Below are positions 1 through 6,679 of a stretch of 6,679 nt of DNA, in pieces. The stretch is from Cloacimonetes bacterium UBA5456. Its GTDB lineage: Bacteria; Cloacimonadota; Cloacimonadia; Cloacimonadales; Cloacimonadaceae. How positions within the stretch are numbered: the first letter of the stretch is position 1; each line of letters opens with the position of its first letter. The translations under genes were made by a program, and so were the position numbers. Location: the NCBI GenBank assembly GCA_002427325.1, contig DIQS01000036.1:12795-19473 (forward strand). The letters are read 5' to 3'. Under the pieces are notes generated by a model. It had not been told where the DNA came from. It saw only the letters and a list, made by a program, of their open reading frames with translations, and ran no database searches.

Positions 1-26
1 GGTTCTGGTCATGATATGGTCATGAT
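1..26. repeat. Terminal direct repeat, left copy
   Basis: These 26 bases are identical to the last 26 bases of the window. The identity begins exactly at the first base and ends exactly at the last base, as expected for an overlap of a circular molecule or for ends falling in two copies of one repeat. Confidence 0.95.
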
Positions 27-38
27 GTGGTCATGGGC
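6..38 (+). repeat. Three tandem 11-bp repeats (TGGTCATG core)
   Basis: Consecutive units TGGTCATGATA, TGGTCATGATG and TGGTCATGGGC, each with the palindrome-containing core GGTCATG. A decayed fourth unit (ATGAGCATATC) follows. The 11-bp period places the units on one face of the helix, as in iterons or tandem operator sites. The right window end (6659-6679) holds the first unit and most of the second. No binding protein is identifiable. Confidence 0.7.
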
Positions 39-68
39 ATGAGCATATCATAAGCGCACGTTGAGCTG

Positions 69-112
69 AACCCAATAAGGAAGCATGGGCTTAACTGAAA
101 GAATGACTGATA
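69..112 (+). repeat. Inverted repeat, arm beside the cyclase-like gene
   Basis: The core CCCAATAAGGAAGCATGGG (71-89) is the reverse complement of 6636-6655 apart from one inserted base. More distal blocks (CTTAACTGA and TGACTGATA) also have counterparts in the other arm in the same order. It lies 37 nt beyond the stop of the cyclase-like gene and may also end its transcript (inference). Confidence 0.8.
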
Positions 113-148
113 GATAGCCTTAGGTGAATCGGGCGAATATGAAGGCGA

Positions 149-3100
149 TCAAAGTGATTTCATGGCGTTTCGCACTTTTTCGATGTTTTCTTCCTGAATT
201 TTGGCGATGCGAAAGTCATGATTAAAATATAAAACATAGCCTTGATGAGCTGCCTGATAGCATTTCAGAGCGTCTTCATAATCCTTTTTGAGAAAACAGA
301 TATCTCCTAGACGAACGATACAGGAAAGAAAGCGCGGATGGCTTTTACTGTGCACACGCTTAAAATCGCTCATTGAAATGAGCAACATTTCTTCTGCAAG
401 ATCAAGATTGCCGAGTTGAATGTACACCATCGCCAGATTATGGCGGATCAGGGCATGATATTCCACATAGTGCACATGCGGCCACGAGGTGAAATATCTA
501 TAGGCAAGTTTTCCATAAGCCAAGGCTTTTTTGGGCTCGCCGCGATCAAGGAACAAGAGGCAGAGCGTATTGAGTCTATCTGCGACATCAGAACTGCCCG
601 GAGAACGCTTTGCTTCAAGTCTCAAGGAACGTCTCAACAGTTTTTCTGCCTCCTCAAATCTTCCCATGTCCTTATACAATCTGCCGAGGTTGTTGATGAT
701 GTCCGAAAGCATCGTTTCATCTCTTCCGGCGAACCTTGCATGTGCCTTATATATCATATTATAAATGGGTTCTGCCGTGTCATAGAACTGGGCAAAGTGA
801 TAGAAAATTCCCAGCCAAAAGAGCCGTTCTATATGCTGCGGGCTGCCGAAACCGTGGTATCTTCCCGCAATGAGAGTTGATTTTCTTTGATAGAAAAGTG
901 CTTTATACCAGTTGTTTTTGTTTCTGTGATATAACGCCGCCTTATGATAATCCTCTTGAGCTTGGGAAAGATTGCCGCCTTTTTCGTGGTGATAGGCAAT
1001 TTCATCCATGTGTGCGCTCAAATCGCCGCCATAGAATGAGGATATCACGCTCGCCGCAGTTTTGTGTAAATCCTGCGCCTGTTTGGCAAGCATTCTCTCA
1101 TAGACGACATCGCGGATGACGATGTGCCCAAAAGAATATATGTCCTCGCGCAGCTTTTTCCAGAGCATGAGTTGAACGCCTTGATTTAGCTCCTCATCCA
1201 ATCGCTTTTCCATCATGCCGGCAAGAAGGTTGATATTGAAGTTATTGCCTAAGATTGCGGCACAATACAGGCATTTTTGCAAGGACTTGCCGAGGCTATC
1301 AATGCGCGAATTGATCGCATCACTTATATTGAAATTTGTTTGATTAAGTTGAGAATTTACGCCGCGCTGAGCAAAACCTCGTTCCAGATAGCCAAAGCCC
1401 AATTGCTCCAATAACAGAGGATTACCATCAGATTTTCTGATGATATCCTGCAAAAATGGTTCTTGCTTAACCTCTTTATTGATAATGTTTTCCAAGAGCA
1501 GGGTGGACTGTCTTTCATCCAGTCCTTCCAAGTGTATTTCGTGTTTGATGAAATCTTCAAGACGGAGATCAAAGGCTTGCCCTTGATCAAGATATCTGCT
1601 CGTTGCAATGATGAAAGTGCCGTGAGTTTGTTCAATATGTATGCTACGCAGATAGTCTGCTAAGTCTTTGTCCAACCACTGAATATCGTCAAAAAAGACC
1701 AAGACCTCACGGTCTTTGATGAGTGCTGTTAAAAAGCCAGAGAACGCTTTCTTTTGGAGGGCTTCACGCTCCGGCGATCTCTCTTTTTCAAACTTGCTTT
1801 CAGGATAGGAAATATCTAACAGAGCCGCCAGCGCTTCTTTGAGCAAGTTCTCTTCCGGATTTGGCCAATTTAGCTTTGATAGGCTCTGTTCATAACTTGC
1901 CAAAGCTTCAGCATTGGTGAGGCTATCGTCTATTTTGAAATATGAATCAATAAGCTGGCGCAGACCAAAGAGCCCGAAATGGGTTTCTCTGTATCCCGCA
2001 AGGAAAATCTTGTTTACTCCCTGCATTTTATCATAGAATTCCCAAGCGAGTCTGCTCTTGCCTTGACCGGCGTATCCATGGATGTAAACAATGTGATTGT
2101 CACGCGTTAGGCGACCATTTTCAAAAAGGGTTTTGATGCCATTTAGTTCCTTTTCCCTGCCCACAAAAGGGCTGCTGAAAAACAGTTCATGCTTTTTCTT
2201 GCGTCCTTCGAGAATGTATCTCTTTGTGGACAAATCAGATGACGCCATTTGAGTGCTACGCTGAGGACGGATGATATATTCGCCTTGCGCCTCTTTGAAG
2301 GTATCATAATCACAGAGTATTTCACCGGCTTGGGCGCGTGTTGCAAGCGAGGAAGCAAGGTTCATCGTGCGACCCAAAGCTGTGTATTCCGAGATTTGCC
2401 CAATGCCTACCTTGCCCACATAGCTATATCCACTGCTGATCCCAATCGCCATATCTACATCACTTTCCAAGAATGATAGCGAAAATTCACAGGCTTGGGA
2501 AATGCTGAGCCCGCTACTTTTGGGAGCACCGAAGATCAATACCGCCATTGCACCCTTATCCGTGTAGTCAATCTTATTGATATAGCCTTCATTGTCTCTT
2601 GCAAGACGATTTAAGTTCTTTATACAGCGTTTTTTGTGTCTGGCATTATGGATATTAACAAAGACGGCGACGATGGGGCGCACTTCGTTATCCACCAAAA
2701 TACGTCTATGCTGTGTTTGATTGAAGCGAGCTTTTATCTCCAAAAGGGACTCCGGCAGCTGAAGGGAAAAGCTCTCTTGGTGCGGACATTTGCCTGCTCG
2801 CGGGAAAGCCGAGAAAAGCCCTATCTGTTCGAGAGAAGCGAGGGTGATTGCATGATTGAGCTTCTTTTTTGAGAGTATGCTCAGTTCAATCATGGGATCA
2901 CCAAAAAAGAGATATTCACTCTGGAATTCAGTGTTTATGATCCCCCACTCAATATCCCCAAAAGCTATTGTTTCGCGCATGGCGGGGCTGATCGTGCTGG
3001 CGTTTACCTTCAGCGGGGGAAGTGCGGCAAGATGGCTGCGAATCTCACTGATGGCGTTTTGCATGGGAAGAGGGTCTTCCGTCTCAAATATGCAGCAAAT

Positions 3101-3343
3101 GGCGTCGCCGATGAAGAGATTGACAAAGCCGCCGTGTTTGCAGATGGACTTGATGGGAGCTTGCAGGATGTCATCCAAGAGCCGCGCCACATAATCAACG
3201 CCGTGTAAGCCGGACATCTGCATCTTTTCCACGATTTGGGTGAAATCTATTAGGTCTAAGAGCAAAACAAAGCCGCGCAGGGTGCCGCTCATCTGCCCTG
3301 ACGCATACTTTTCTAAGATAAACTCGGGAGTGTATCTGATCAT
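149..3343 (-). CDS. Soluble-adenylyl-cyclase-like protein: two class III cyclase domains, P-loop NTPase, TPR repeats
   Basis: A 1064-residue protein with no signal peptide or membrane segment, so probably cytoplasmic. Cyclase domain C1 (about 24-175) has LLLDLIDFT with metal-ligand Asp30 and FIGD with Asp80. Cyclase domain C2 (about 222-355) has INKIDYTDKG, GISSGYSYVGKVG and EYTALGRTMNLASSLA. A P-loop NTPase follows: FVGRE at 393, Walker A GYAGQGKS at 423-430, Walker B VLVFFDDIQWLD at 546-557, and SDGNPLLLEQL at 638-648. A winged-helix-like part (about 672-760) leads into TPR-like helical pairs (about 780-1035; clearest at 876-909, 962-995 and 1002-1035). This order matches mammalian soluble adenylyl cyclase (ADCY10) and related bacterial proteins, which make cAMP from ATP. 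C2 keeps Lys257, Thr321 and Asn328, the probable adenine/ribose contacts, but the catalytic Arg position (Asn+4) is Ser332, so activity is uncertain. The ATG at 3343 is chosen because AAAGGTGA lies 8 nt upstream; the frame continues upstream to a TTG at 3421 without a comparable site. Confidence 0.9.
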   Translation of the reverse strand: MIRYTPEFILEKYASGQMSGTLRGFVLLLDLIDFTQIVEKMQMSGLHGVDYVARLLDDILQAPIKSICKHGGFVNLFIGDAICCIFETEDPLPMQNAISEIRSHLAALPPLKVNASTISPAMRETIAFGDIEWGIINTEFQSEYLFFGDPMIELSILSKKKLNHAITLASLEQIGLFSAFPRAGKCPHQESFSLQLPESLLEIKARFNQTQHRRILVDNEVRPIVAVFVNIHNARHKKRCIKNLNRLARDNEGYINKIDYTDKGAMAVLIFGAPKSSGLSISQACEFSLSFLESDVDMAIGISSGYSYVGKVGIGQISEYTALGRTMNLASSLATRAQAGEILCDYDTFKEAQGEYIIRPQRSTQMASSDLSTKRYILEGRKKKHELFFSSPFVGREKELNGIKTLFENGRLTRDNHIVYIHGYAGQGKSRLAWEFYDKMQGVNKIFLAGYRETHFGLFGLRQLIDSYFKIDDSLTNAEALASYEQSLSKLNWPNPEENLLKEALAALLDISYPESKFEKERSPEREALQKKAFSGFLTALIKDREVLVFFDDIQWLDKDLADYLRSIHIEQTHGTFIIATSRYLDQGQAFDLRLEDFIKHEIHLEGLDERQSTLLLENIINKEVKQEPFLQDIIRKSDGNPLLLEQLGFGYLERGFAQRGVNSQLNQTNFNISDAINSRIDSLGKSLQKCLYCAAILGNNFNINLLAGMMEKRLDEELNQGVQLMLWKKLREDIYSFGHIVIRDVVYERMLAKQAQDLHKTAASVISSFYGGDLSAHMDEIAYHHEKGGNLSQAQEDYHKAALYHRNKNNWYKALFYQRKSTLIAGRYHGFGSPQHIERLFWLGIFYHFAQFYDTAEPIYNMIYKAHARFAGRDETMLSDIINNLGRLYKDMGRFEEAEKLLRRSLRLEAKRSPGSSDVADRLNTLCLLFLDRGEPKKALAYGKLAYRYFTSWPHVHYVEYHALIRHNLAMVYIQLGNLDLAEEMLLISMSDFKRVHSKSHPRFLSCIVRLGDICFLKKDYEDALKCYQAAHQGYVLYFNHDFRIAKIQEENIEKVRNAMKSL

Positions 3344-3351
3344 TCTAAATT

Positions 3352-3359
3352 TCACCTTT
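3352..3359 (-). promoter_or_regulatory. Ribosome binding site of the cyclase-like gene
   Basis: AAAGGTGA on the minus strand, complementary to the 16S rRNA 3' tail, lies 8 nt before the ATG at 3343. It favours this ATG over the upstream in-frame TTG at 3421. Confidence 0.75.
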
Positions 3360-3473
3360 GCTCTTTTGAGTGTATTGATCGAGCCACATATTGGAACTCT
3401 GTAATCGCGAGAATAACACAATCTCTACTATTCATAGATTATGTTTCGCACATGTTTGAAGAGCTTTGATTTC

Positions 3474-3490
3474 TGTCAAGTTTTATGCCA
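3474..3490 (-). promoter_or_regulatory. Weak promoter candidate for the cyclase-like gene
   Basis: The minus strand reads TGGCATAAAACTTGACA. It contains an exact TTGACA (3479..3474) but no convincing TATAAT 16-18 nt downstream. The same stretch also fits the -24 half of a sigma-54 promoter (TGGCA) with TTGA instead of TTGC at -12. It starts right after the terminator of the upstream gene, where a promoter would be expected. The leader to the ATG would be about 120 nt. Confidence 0.25.
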
Positions 3491-3521
3491 AAGAAAAGCG
3501 GTTGAGAAAGTCCCAACCGCT
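3490..3521 (-). terminator. Intrinsic terminator after the secreted-protein gene
   Basis: On the minus strand an 8-bp perfect stem AGCGGTTG / CAACCGCT (3521..3514 and 3504..3497) encloses a 9-nt loop and runs into a T-rich tract TTTTCTTT. It lies about 45 nt past the stop codon of the secreted-protein gene and before the cyclase-like gene, which suggests separate transcription units. Confidence 0.75.
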
Positions 3522-3565
3522 ATCATATCTTTTTATGTGTTCAAAGAAGCTCTGCTTTATAAGGA

Positions 3566-6436
3566 TCAAAGTACGGTGATCTTCTTGCTGATCTTGGTCT
3601 TTCCGTCTATTTTCACACGGATGAAATAGATGCCGGAAGAGACGCGTTTGTTATTTGCGTCCTTCATATCCCAGTCATATTTGGTGCTGGCTTCACTCTT
3701 TGTTCCGAGTCCTGATATGCTGCGTATCTTTTGTCCGCGCAGGTTGTAGATTTCCACTACATGTTGAATATGAGGCGGAGTGTCTAACTTGAGCTGAATG
3801 TGGCTGTGCGCAGGATTGGGATAGCAACTAAGCGCAATGTCTTTCACGCTCGGTATGTGATCGTCTTCATTTGAAACGTAGCCCGAGAATGTCTTGAAGC
3901 TCACATTTCCCCAGCCGGAATAAGGCAAGCCGGAGGTGTTTTCAAAGAGCACAACCGGGAAGTAGGTGCCGTATATCTCTGGTGAAACATTGAGGCAGAT
4001 AGAGCAGTTTTCCGGCACTGAATTGTCGTATAAGTGGTATGGGACACTATGACCATAGTAATAAGGCTCTCCGTAGTCATTGCCTGGCTCCCACCAAAGC
4101 TTGTTTATGGAGATCTCGTTGTCGGTCACATAAGCACAATAAAATGTGTTGTCATGATCTCCCCAAGGAGGTCTCGTGCTAAGCGAGGCACCGGTGAATT
4201 CATGCTCAGAAGTAAATGACCCTATAATATCAAAAGTCATATTTTGTAGATTGATGAGCATGAGCTGAAGAACATAATAGTTTTCAACACTACCGGCATA
4301 AGAGGACAGCACAATTAGCGTGTTCTCGTCTGAAAAGATCAGATCCTCGACCTTGTAATGAGCTTCGGCATCGTAACGCTTGGCTATATAAAAATAGTTG
4401 ACCGTGGTGAGGTCTCGAAGATTCCCGGAGCCATTGTCATAGAGAATGCTGTTATTGTGGACAAAGGCATATTTGTTTTCGCAGGTGGCAAAGGTCTTTT
4501 TCTGAGTAGCTCTGGTGCTTACCACCTTCTCATTTACTATGGGAGGCCTTTGCCCGGTTTGGCTTACAAGGTTTATCCCGTGATCGAAAACATAGCTAAA
4601 GAGTGAGGTACCAAATTCGATTGAGTAAGTTGGTTCAAGTAAGCGCAAATCTGAGTGCATCTCATATCTATAACCTGATCCGCCCATGCTTGCACCGGGA
4701 TAGTTTTGGGCTTGCATTGTGATGCCGAGGATGGGGTCTTCTATTGCCGGTGCTGAGATAGGCCCGCCACACATATCGTGTTCCACATCCCAAATTCCGC
4801 TATTGGAGGGGTATTCGTTATCATTTCCACTACGATGCATATAGCCTTTCCTATTTTGATGGATATTTCCCATCACAATGATCTTGCCTCTTGCTTTGTA
4901 AGGATTGGCTTCCGGCCAAAGGGGATTGTAATATGGCAAATCGAGATTCGCAGGCCATGGCTCGGCTGCTGTGGGAGGATATTTGTGACGATGGATGTCA
5001 ATATTTTCATAGAGAACGATCTCGCCATCTTCCTCCATAAATGCTGCAGGTGTAGAGGGGTGGGGATGCTGATATTCAAAGGTGAAAAGTCCCGTGCGCT
5101 GCCCTGTGCCCATAGCATAGATATTTGCATAGATATAGCCGGGGTTATTGTCTGCGCGACAGAAAGGATGGATGCGCAGGTTTGTAATTGGGTGTTTATA
5201 GCCGTAGGCGATCACCACGTTTTTCTCGCTGATTAGGTTTACAGAATCCATAGTATTTGTGATTGCATCGTCTCCGGCATCGGTATTATATAGAGTTATA
5301 TCACCAATTATCTTGATGTCCCTGCTTGCGCCTAACACATGGTGTTCTCTGAAGTTGCCTTTCACCCAAAGCTCGCCATTGACAAAGATATTTCTAAGCG
5401 GATAACCTGGATAGATGTCAAGCGGTGTCCAAATCGTGTCTTGAACCGTGTAGCTATTGGTGTAAAGCAGCGTCGAGGAAGCATTGGGCGGATAGCTGTC
5501 ATAGACATCTGCAGTGACAGTTCTGGGGTTTGAAATAGTGCCTATCATAGCCACAATATCATAGCCTTGATAATCGAGATAGACAATGGTGTTGTCGGGA
5601 GTGTGGTTATTGATATACATGCCGTTTGCGCGTGCAGGATTGCCGCCGCTCATACCATTAAAGATTTGTTCTTCGTGATATCCTTTTACAAAGACGACGC
5701 TCTGGTCAATACCCTCAGCGCACTGCATTTCTCCTCCGCATATTACAGGAGCTTGAAACATGCCGGGGAAAGCGTTGGAATGTAGGACTAAGAAATCACC
5801 ACGATTGCAAGCGGGTGCATCAAGGCTATTGGTTAAAGACCAATAAAGGGGTGTGTCGTTCATCGACTTATCATGCTCACGGAAGTCGCCGTAAGGCAGA
5901 TTACGGATGTCGTTGGTTCCATCTTTCGTGAATTCATATTGAATGCGCTCGGGATAAGGCTGATCGATCTTGAAGAGATATTCCTCGTTAGCGCGGCTGA
6001 AAGGATATGGGGCTAAGTCGGTGCCGAGAATATGATTGGCGTCAGGCAGTTCTTCCGCGAGCAAAGCACCCTCTGAAGGAGTTATTTTATAGCGCGTATT
6101 GCCTATTGAAAGCACAATATTGCCATCAAGCTCGCTGAACACGGGCTTGTGTGTCCAAATCTTATTGTCCGGAACAGGGATTATGTGTTGCTGCCAGTTT
6201 GCACCCATGTCAAAACTGTAATGTAAGTTTACGGCAATGATTTGATCAAAATAGTTTGTTTCTTGAGGCTCAATAATCTGCGCCTCGGCATAGATGAATA
6301 TCTCGCTATTGTAAAAGATGGCAAGATCGTCGGCAAATACAGACTTGTAGTCAGTTGCATTTGCGAAGCTTATGCTGGTGAAAAGAAAGATCATTGCCAA
6401 GATAATCAGGCTTGGCACCCGGCGATTCGTTTTCAT
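3566..6436 (-). CDS. Large secreted protein with Asp-box motif and C-terminal sorting-type (T9SS-like) domain
   Basis: A 956-residue exported protein. Residues 1-27 form a signal peptide: basic KTNRR, hydrophobic IILAMIFLFTSISF, then ANA with probable cleavage before Thr28. SFDMGANW (74-81) fits the Asp-box (BNR) pattern SxDxGxxW, seen in beta-propeller loops of sialidase-like proteins; only one copy is obvious. Residues about 206-480 are beta-rich, with short alternating stretches such as NGELWVKGNF and IKIIGDITLY that suggest a stacked-strand or surface-fibre fold (inference). Residues about 650-850 are again beta-rich and aromatic and could be propeller-like. The tail (about 866-956) has CYPNP, VEIYNLRGQKI, SSGIYFIRV and a basic KISKKITVL end, the layout of Por-secretion type A sorting domains, which direct export and cell-surface attachment. 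Ten Cys remain after signal cleavage, compatible with disulfides. No enzymatic active site is recognised; the ligand is unknown. The start at 6436 is set by AAAAGGAG 8 nt upstream and by the signal peptide beginning there; the longer frame starts with TTG at 6496. Confidence 0.9.
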   Translation of the reverse strand: MKTNRRVPSLIILAMIFLFTSISFANATDYKSVFADDLAIFYNSEIFIYAEAQIIEPQETNYFDQIIAVNLHYSFDMGANWQQHIIPVPDNKIWTHKPVFSELDGNIVLSIGNTRYKITPSEGALLAEELPDANHILGTDLAPYPFSRANEEYLFKIDQPYPERIQYEFTKDGTNDIRNLPYGDFREHDKSMNDTPLYWSLTNSLDAPACNRGDFLVLHSNAFPGMFQAPVICGGEMQCAEGIDQSVVFVKGYHEEQIFNGMSGGNPARANGMYINNHTPDNTIVYLDYQGYDIVAMIGTISNPRTVTADVYDSYPPNASSTLLYTNSYTVQDTIWTPLDIYPGYPLRNIFVNGELWVKGNFREHHVLGASRDIKIIGDITLYNTDAGDDAITNTMDSVNLISEKNVVIAYGYKHPITNLRIHPFCRADNNPGYIYANIYAMGTGQRTGLFTFEYQHPHPSTPAAFMEEDGEIVLYENIDIHRHKYPPTAAEPWPANLDLPYYNPLWPEANPYKARGKIIVMGNIHQNRKGYMHRSGNDNEYPSNSGIWDVEHDMCGGPISAPAIEDPILGITMQAQNYPGASMGGSGYRYEMHSDLRLLEPTYSIEFGTSLFSYVFDHGINLVSQTGQRPPIVNEKVVSTRATQKKTFATCENKYAFVHNNSILYDNGSGNLRDLTTVNYFYIAKRYDAEAHYKVEDLIFSDENTLIVLSSYAGSVENYYVLQLMLINLQNMTFDIIGSFTSEHEFTGASLSTRPPWGDHDNTFYCAYVTDNEISINKLWWEPGNDYGEPYYYGHSVPYHLYDNSVPENCSICLNVSPEIYGTYFPVVLFENTSGLPYSGWGNVSFKTFSGYVSNEDDHIPSVKDIALSCYPNPAHSHIQLKLDTPPHIQHVVEIYNLRGQKIRSISGLGTKSEASTKYDWDMKDANNKRVSSGIYFIRVKIDGKTKISKKITVL

Positions 6437-6444
6437 TTCTGTTT

Positions 6445-6452
6445 CTCCTTTT
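6445..6452 (-). promoter_or_regulatory. Ribosome binding site of the secreted-protein gene
   Basis: AAAAGGAG on the minus strand lies 8 nt before the ATG at 6436. It decides the start: the in-frame TTG at 6496 would put 20 hydrophilic residues ahead of the signal peptide. Confidence 0.85.
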
Positions 6453-6479
6453 GAAAATTGTGCTGTATCGCAATAAGAA

Positions 6480-6495
6480 TGCAAGAATTGAGCCA
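6480..6495 (-). promoter_or_regulatory. Candidate sigma-54 (-24/-12) promoter of the secreted-protein gene
   Basis: The minus strand reads TGGCTCAATTCTTGCA. Against the RpoN consensus TGGCACGNNNNTTGCW it matches 10 of 12 defined positions, including both GG (-24) and GC (-12) at the exact spacing. The predicted transcript start is near 6469, giving a leader of about 33 nt that contains the ribosome binding site. A sigma-70-like TACAAT lies just upstream but has no good -35 partner. Whether this organism has RpoN is not visible here. Confidence 0.45.
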
Positions 6496-6611
6496 ATTGT
6501 ATGAATAATATCTAATTAGATGGAGTTGGTTTCTTGTTTTTTGTAGATGTTTTGATAGAAAAGGATGTTTTTTGAGCCTCTAAGACAGAATATGCGTCTA
6601 TATATGTTGTT

Positions 6612-6657
6612 TATCAGTCAGTTAACCGCATCTCCCCCATGCCTTCCTTATTGGGTT
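6612..6657 (-). repeat. Inverted repeat, arm upstream of the secreted-protein gene
   Basis: Imperfect inverted partner of 69-112: TATCAGTCA, CAGTTAA and the core CCCATGCCTTCCTTATTGGG. Read linearly, the arms bracket the two genes like terminal inverted repeats; if the ends join, they face each other across about 64 nt that contains the 11-bp repeats. Confidence 0.8.
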
Positions 6658-6679
6658 CTGGTCATGATATGGTCATGAT
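6654..6679. repeat. Terminal direct repeat, right copy
   Basis: Exact copy of positions 1-26. Joining the two copies would give a circle of 6653 bp with a 365-nt intergenic region between the stop of the cyclase-like gene (149) and the start of the secreted-protein gene (6436). Confidence 0.95.

Larger units (their letters stand above)
6437..6653. other. Leader and upstream region of the secreted-protein gene
   Basis: About 217 nt, AT-rich between 6500 and 6610. Besides the ribosome binding site, the sigma-54-like element and the inverted arm, it holds a 10-bp palindrome TCTAATTAGA (6511-6520), about 40-50 nt upstream of the predicted transcript start. No coding sequence is supported. Confidence 0.5.

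Noticed and set aside
6..38. CRISPR array
   Set aside because: The repeats are 11 bp and directly tandem without spacers, and no cas gene is present.
1..112. Integron attC site formed by the joined inverted arms
   Set aside because: The outer ends do not show the RYYYAAC / GTTRRRY core sites, and a two-gene 6.6-kb unit is unlike ordinary cassettes.
416..880. Plus-strand open frame of 154 codons
   Set aside because: It lies entirely antisense to the TPR-coding part of the cyclase-like gene, with no domain, signal peptide or ribosome binding site of note.
2688..2696. TTATCCACC, one mismatch from a DnaA box
   Set aside because: A single copy inside a coding region, far from the repeats; expected by chance.
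3344..3421. N-terminal extension of the cyclase-like protein from a TTG
   Set aside because: The ATG at 3343 has a well-spaced Shine-Dalgarno sequence and the family-like N-terminus starts there.
4778..5236. Plus-strand open frame of 152 codons
   Set aside because: Antisense shadow of the secreted-protein gene; its composition looks like translated complement and nothing in it is recognisable.
6437..6496. N-terminal extension of the secreted protein from a TTG
   Set aside because: It would bury the signal peptide 20 residues in, and it overlaps the predicted promoter and the ribosome binding site.
1..6679. Autonomous plasmid
   Set aside because: The end redundancy would fit, but there is no replication, partition or mobilisation gene; iteron-like repeats alone are not enough.

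Overview
The window carries two large protein-coding genes, both on the minus strand, with a non-coding repeat element at its two ends. Nothing recognisable as a replication, transposase, integrase, tRNA or rRNA gene is present. The downstream gene encodes a 1064-residue cytoplasmic signalling protein built like soluble adenylyl cyclase: two class III cyclase homology domains, a P-loop NTPase and TPR repeats. The upstream gene encodes a 956-residue secreted protein with a signal peptide, one Asp-box motif and a C-terminal sorting-type domain (YPNP motif, SGIYFIRV core, basic end). This tail style suggests the Cloacimonadota / Fibrobacterota / Bacteroidota part of the tree. Cloacimonadota is my best guess, from general resemblance only, with no database match behind it.

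Reading in the direction of transcription (high to low coordinates): a leader of about 220 nt holds a sigma-54-like -24/-12 element just before the secreted-protein gene (6436..3566). A hairpin terminator with a U-rich tail follows it. A roughly 150-nt leader then holds a second, weaker promoter candidate, followed by the cyclase-like gene (3343..149). Both genes have a good Shine-Dalgarno sequence that favours an internal ATG over the longer TTG-initiated frame. The terminator between them argues for two transcription units rather than one operon.

The two ends are the structural surprise. The first 26 bases are identical to the last 26, so the sequence could close into a circle of 6653 bp, be one unit of a collapsed tandem array, or lie between two copies of a dispersed repeat. 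Inside the redundancy is an 11-bp tandem repeat. Outside it, two imperfect inverted arms of about 45 bp (69..112 and 6612..6657) face each other across the junction. If joined, they form a composite inverted-repeat element in a 365-nt intergenic region.

The cyclase-like protein has lost the canonical transition-state Arg in its second domain (Ser332), while its first domain keeps both metal-binding Asp residues. It may therefore be a weak enzyme or a nucleotide sensor rather than a standard cyclase. No functional link between the two genes can be proven from sequence; they share strand and neighbourhood, and possibly a similar promoter type.
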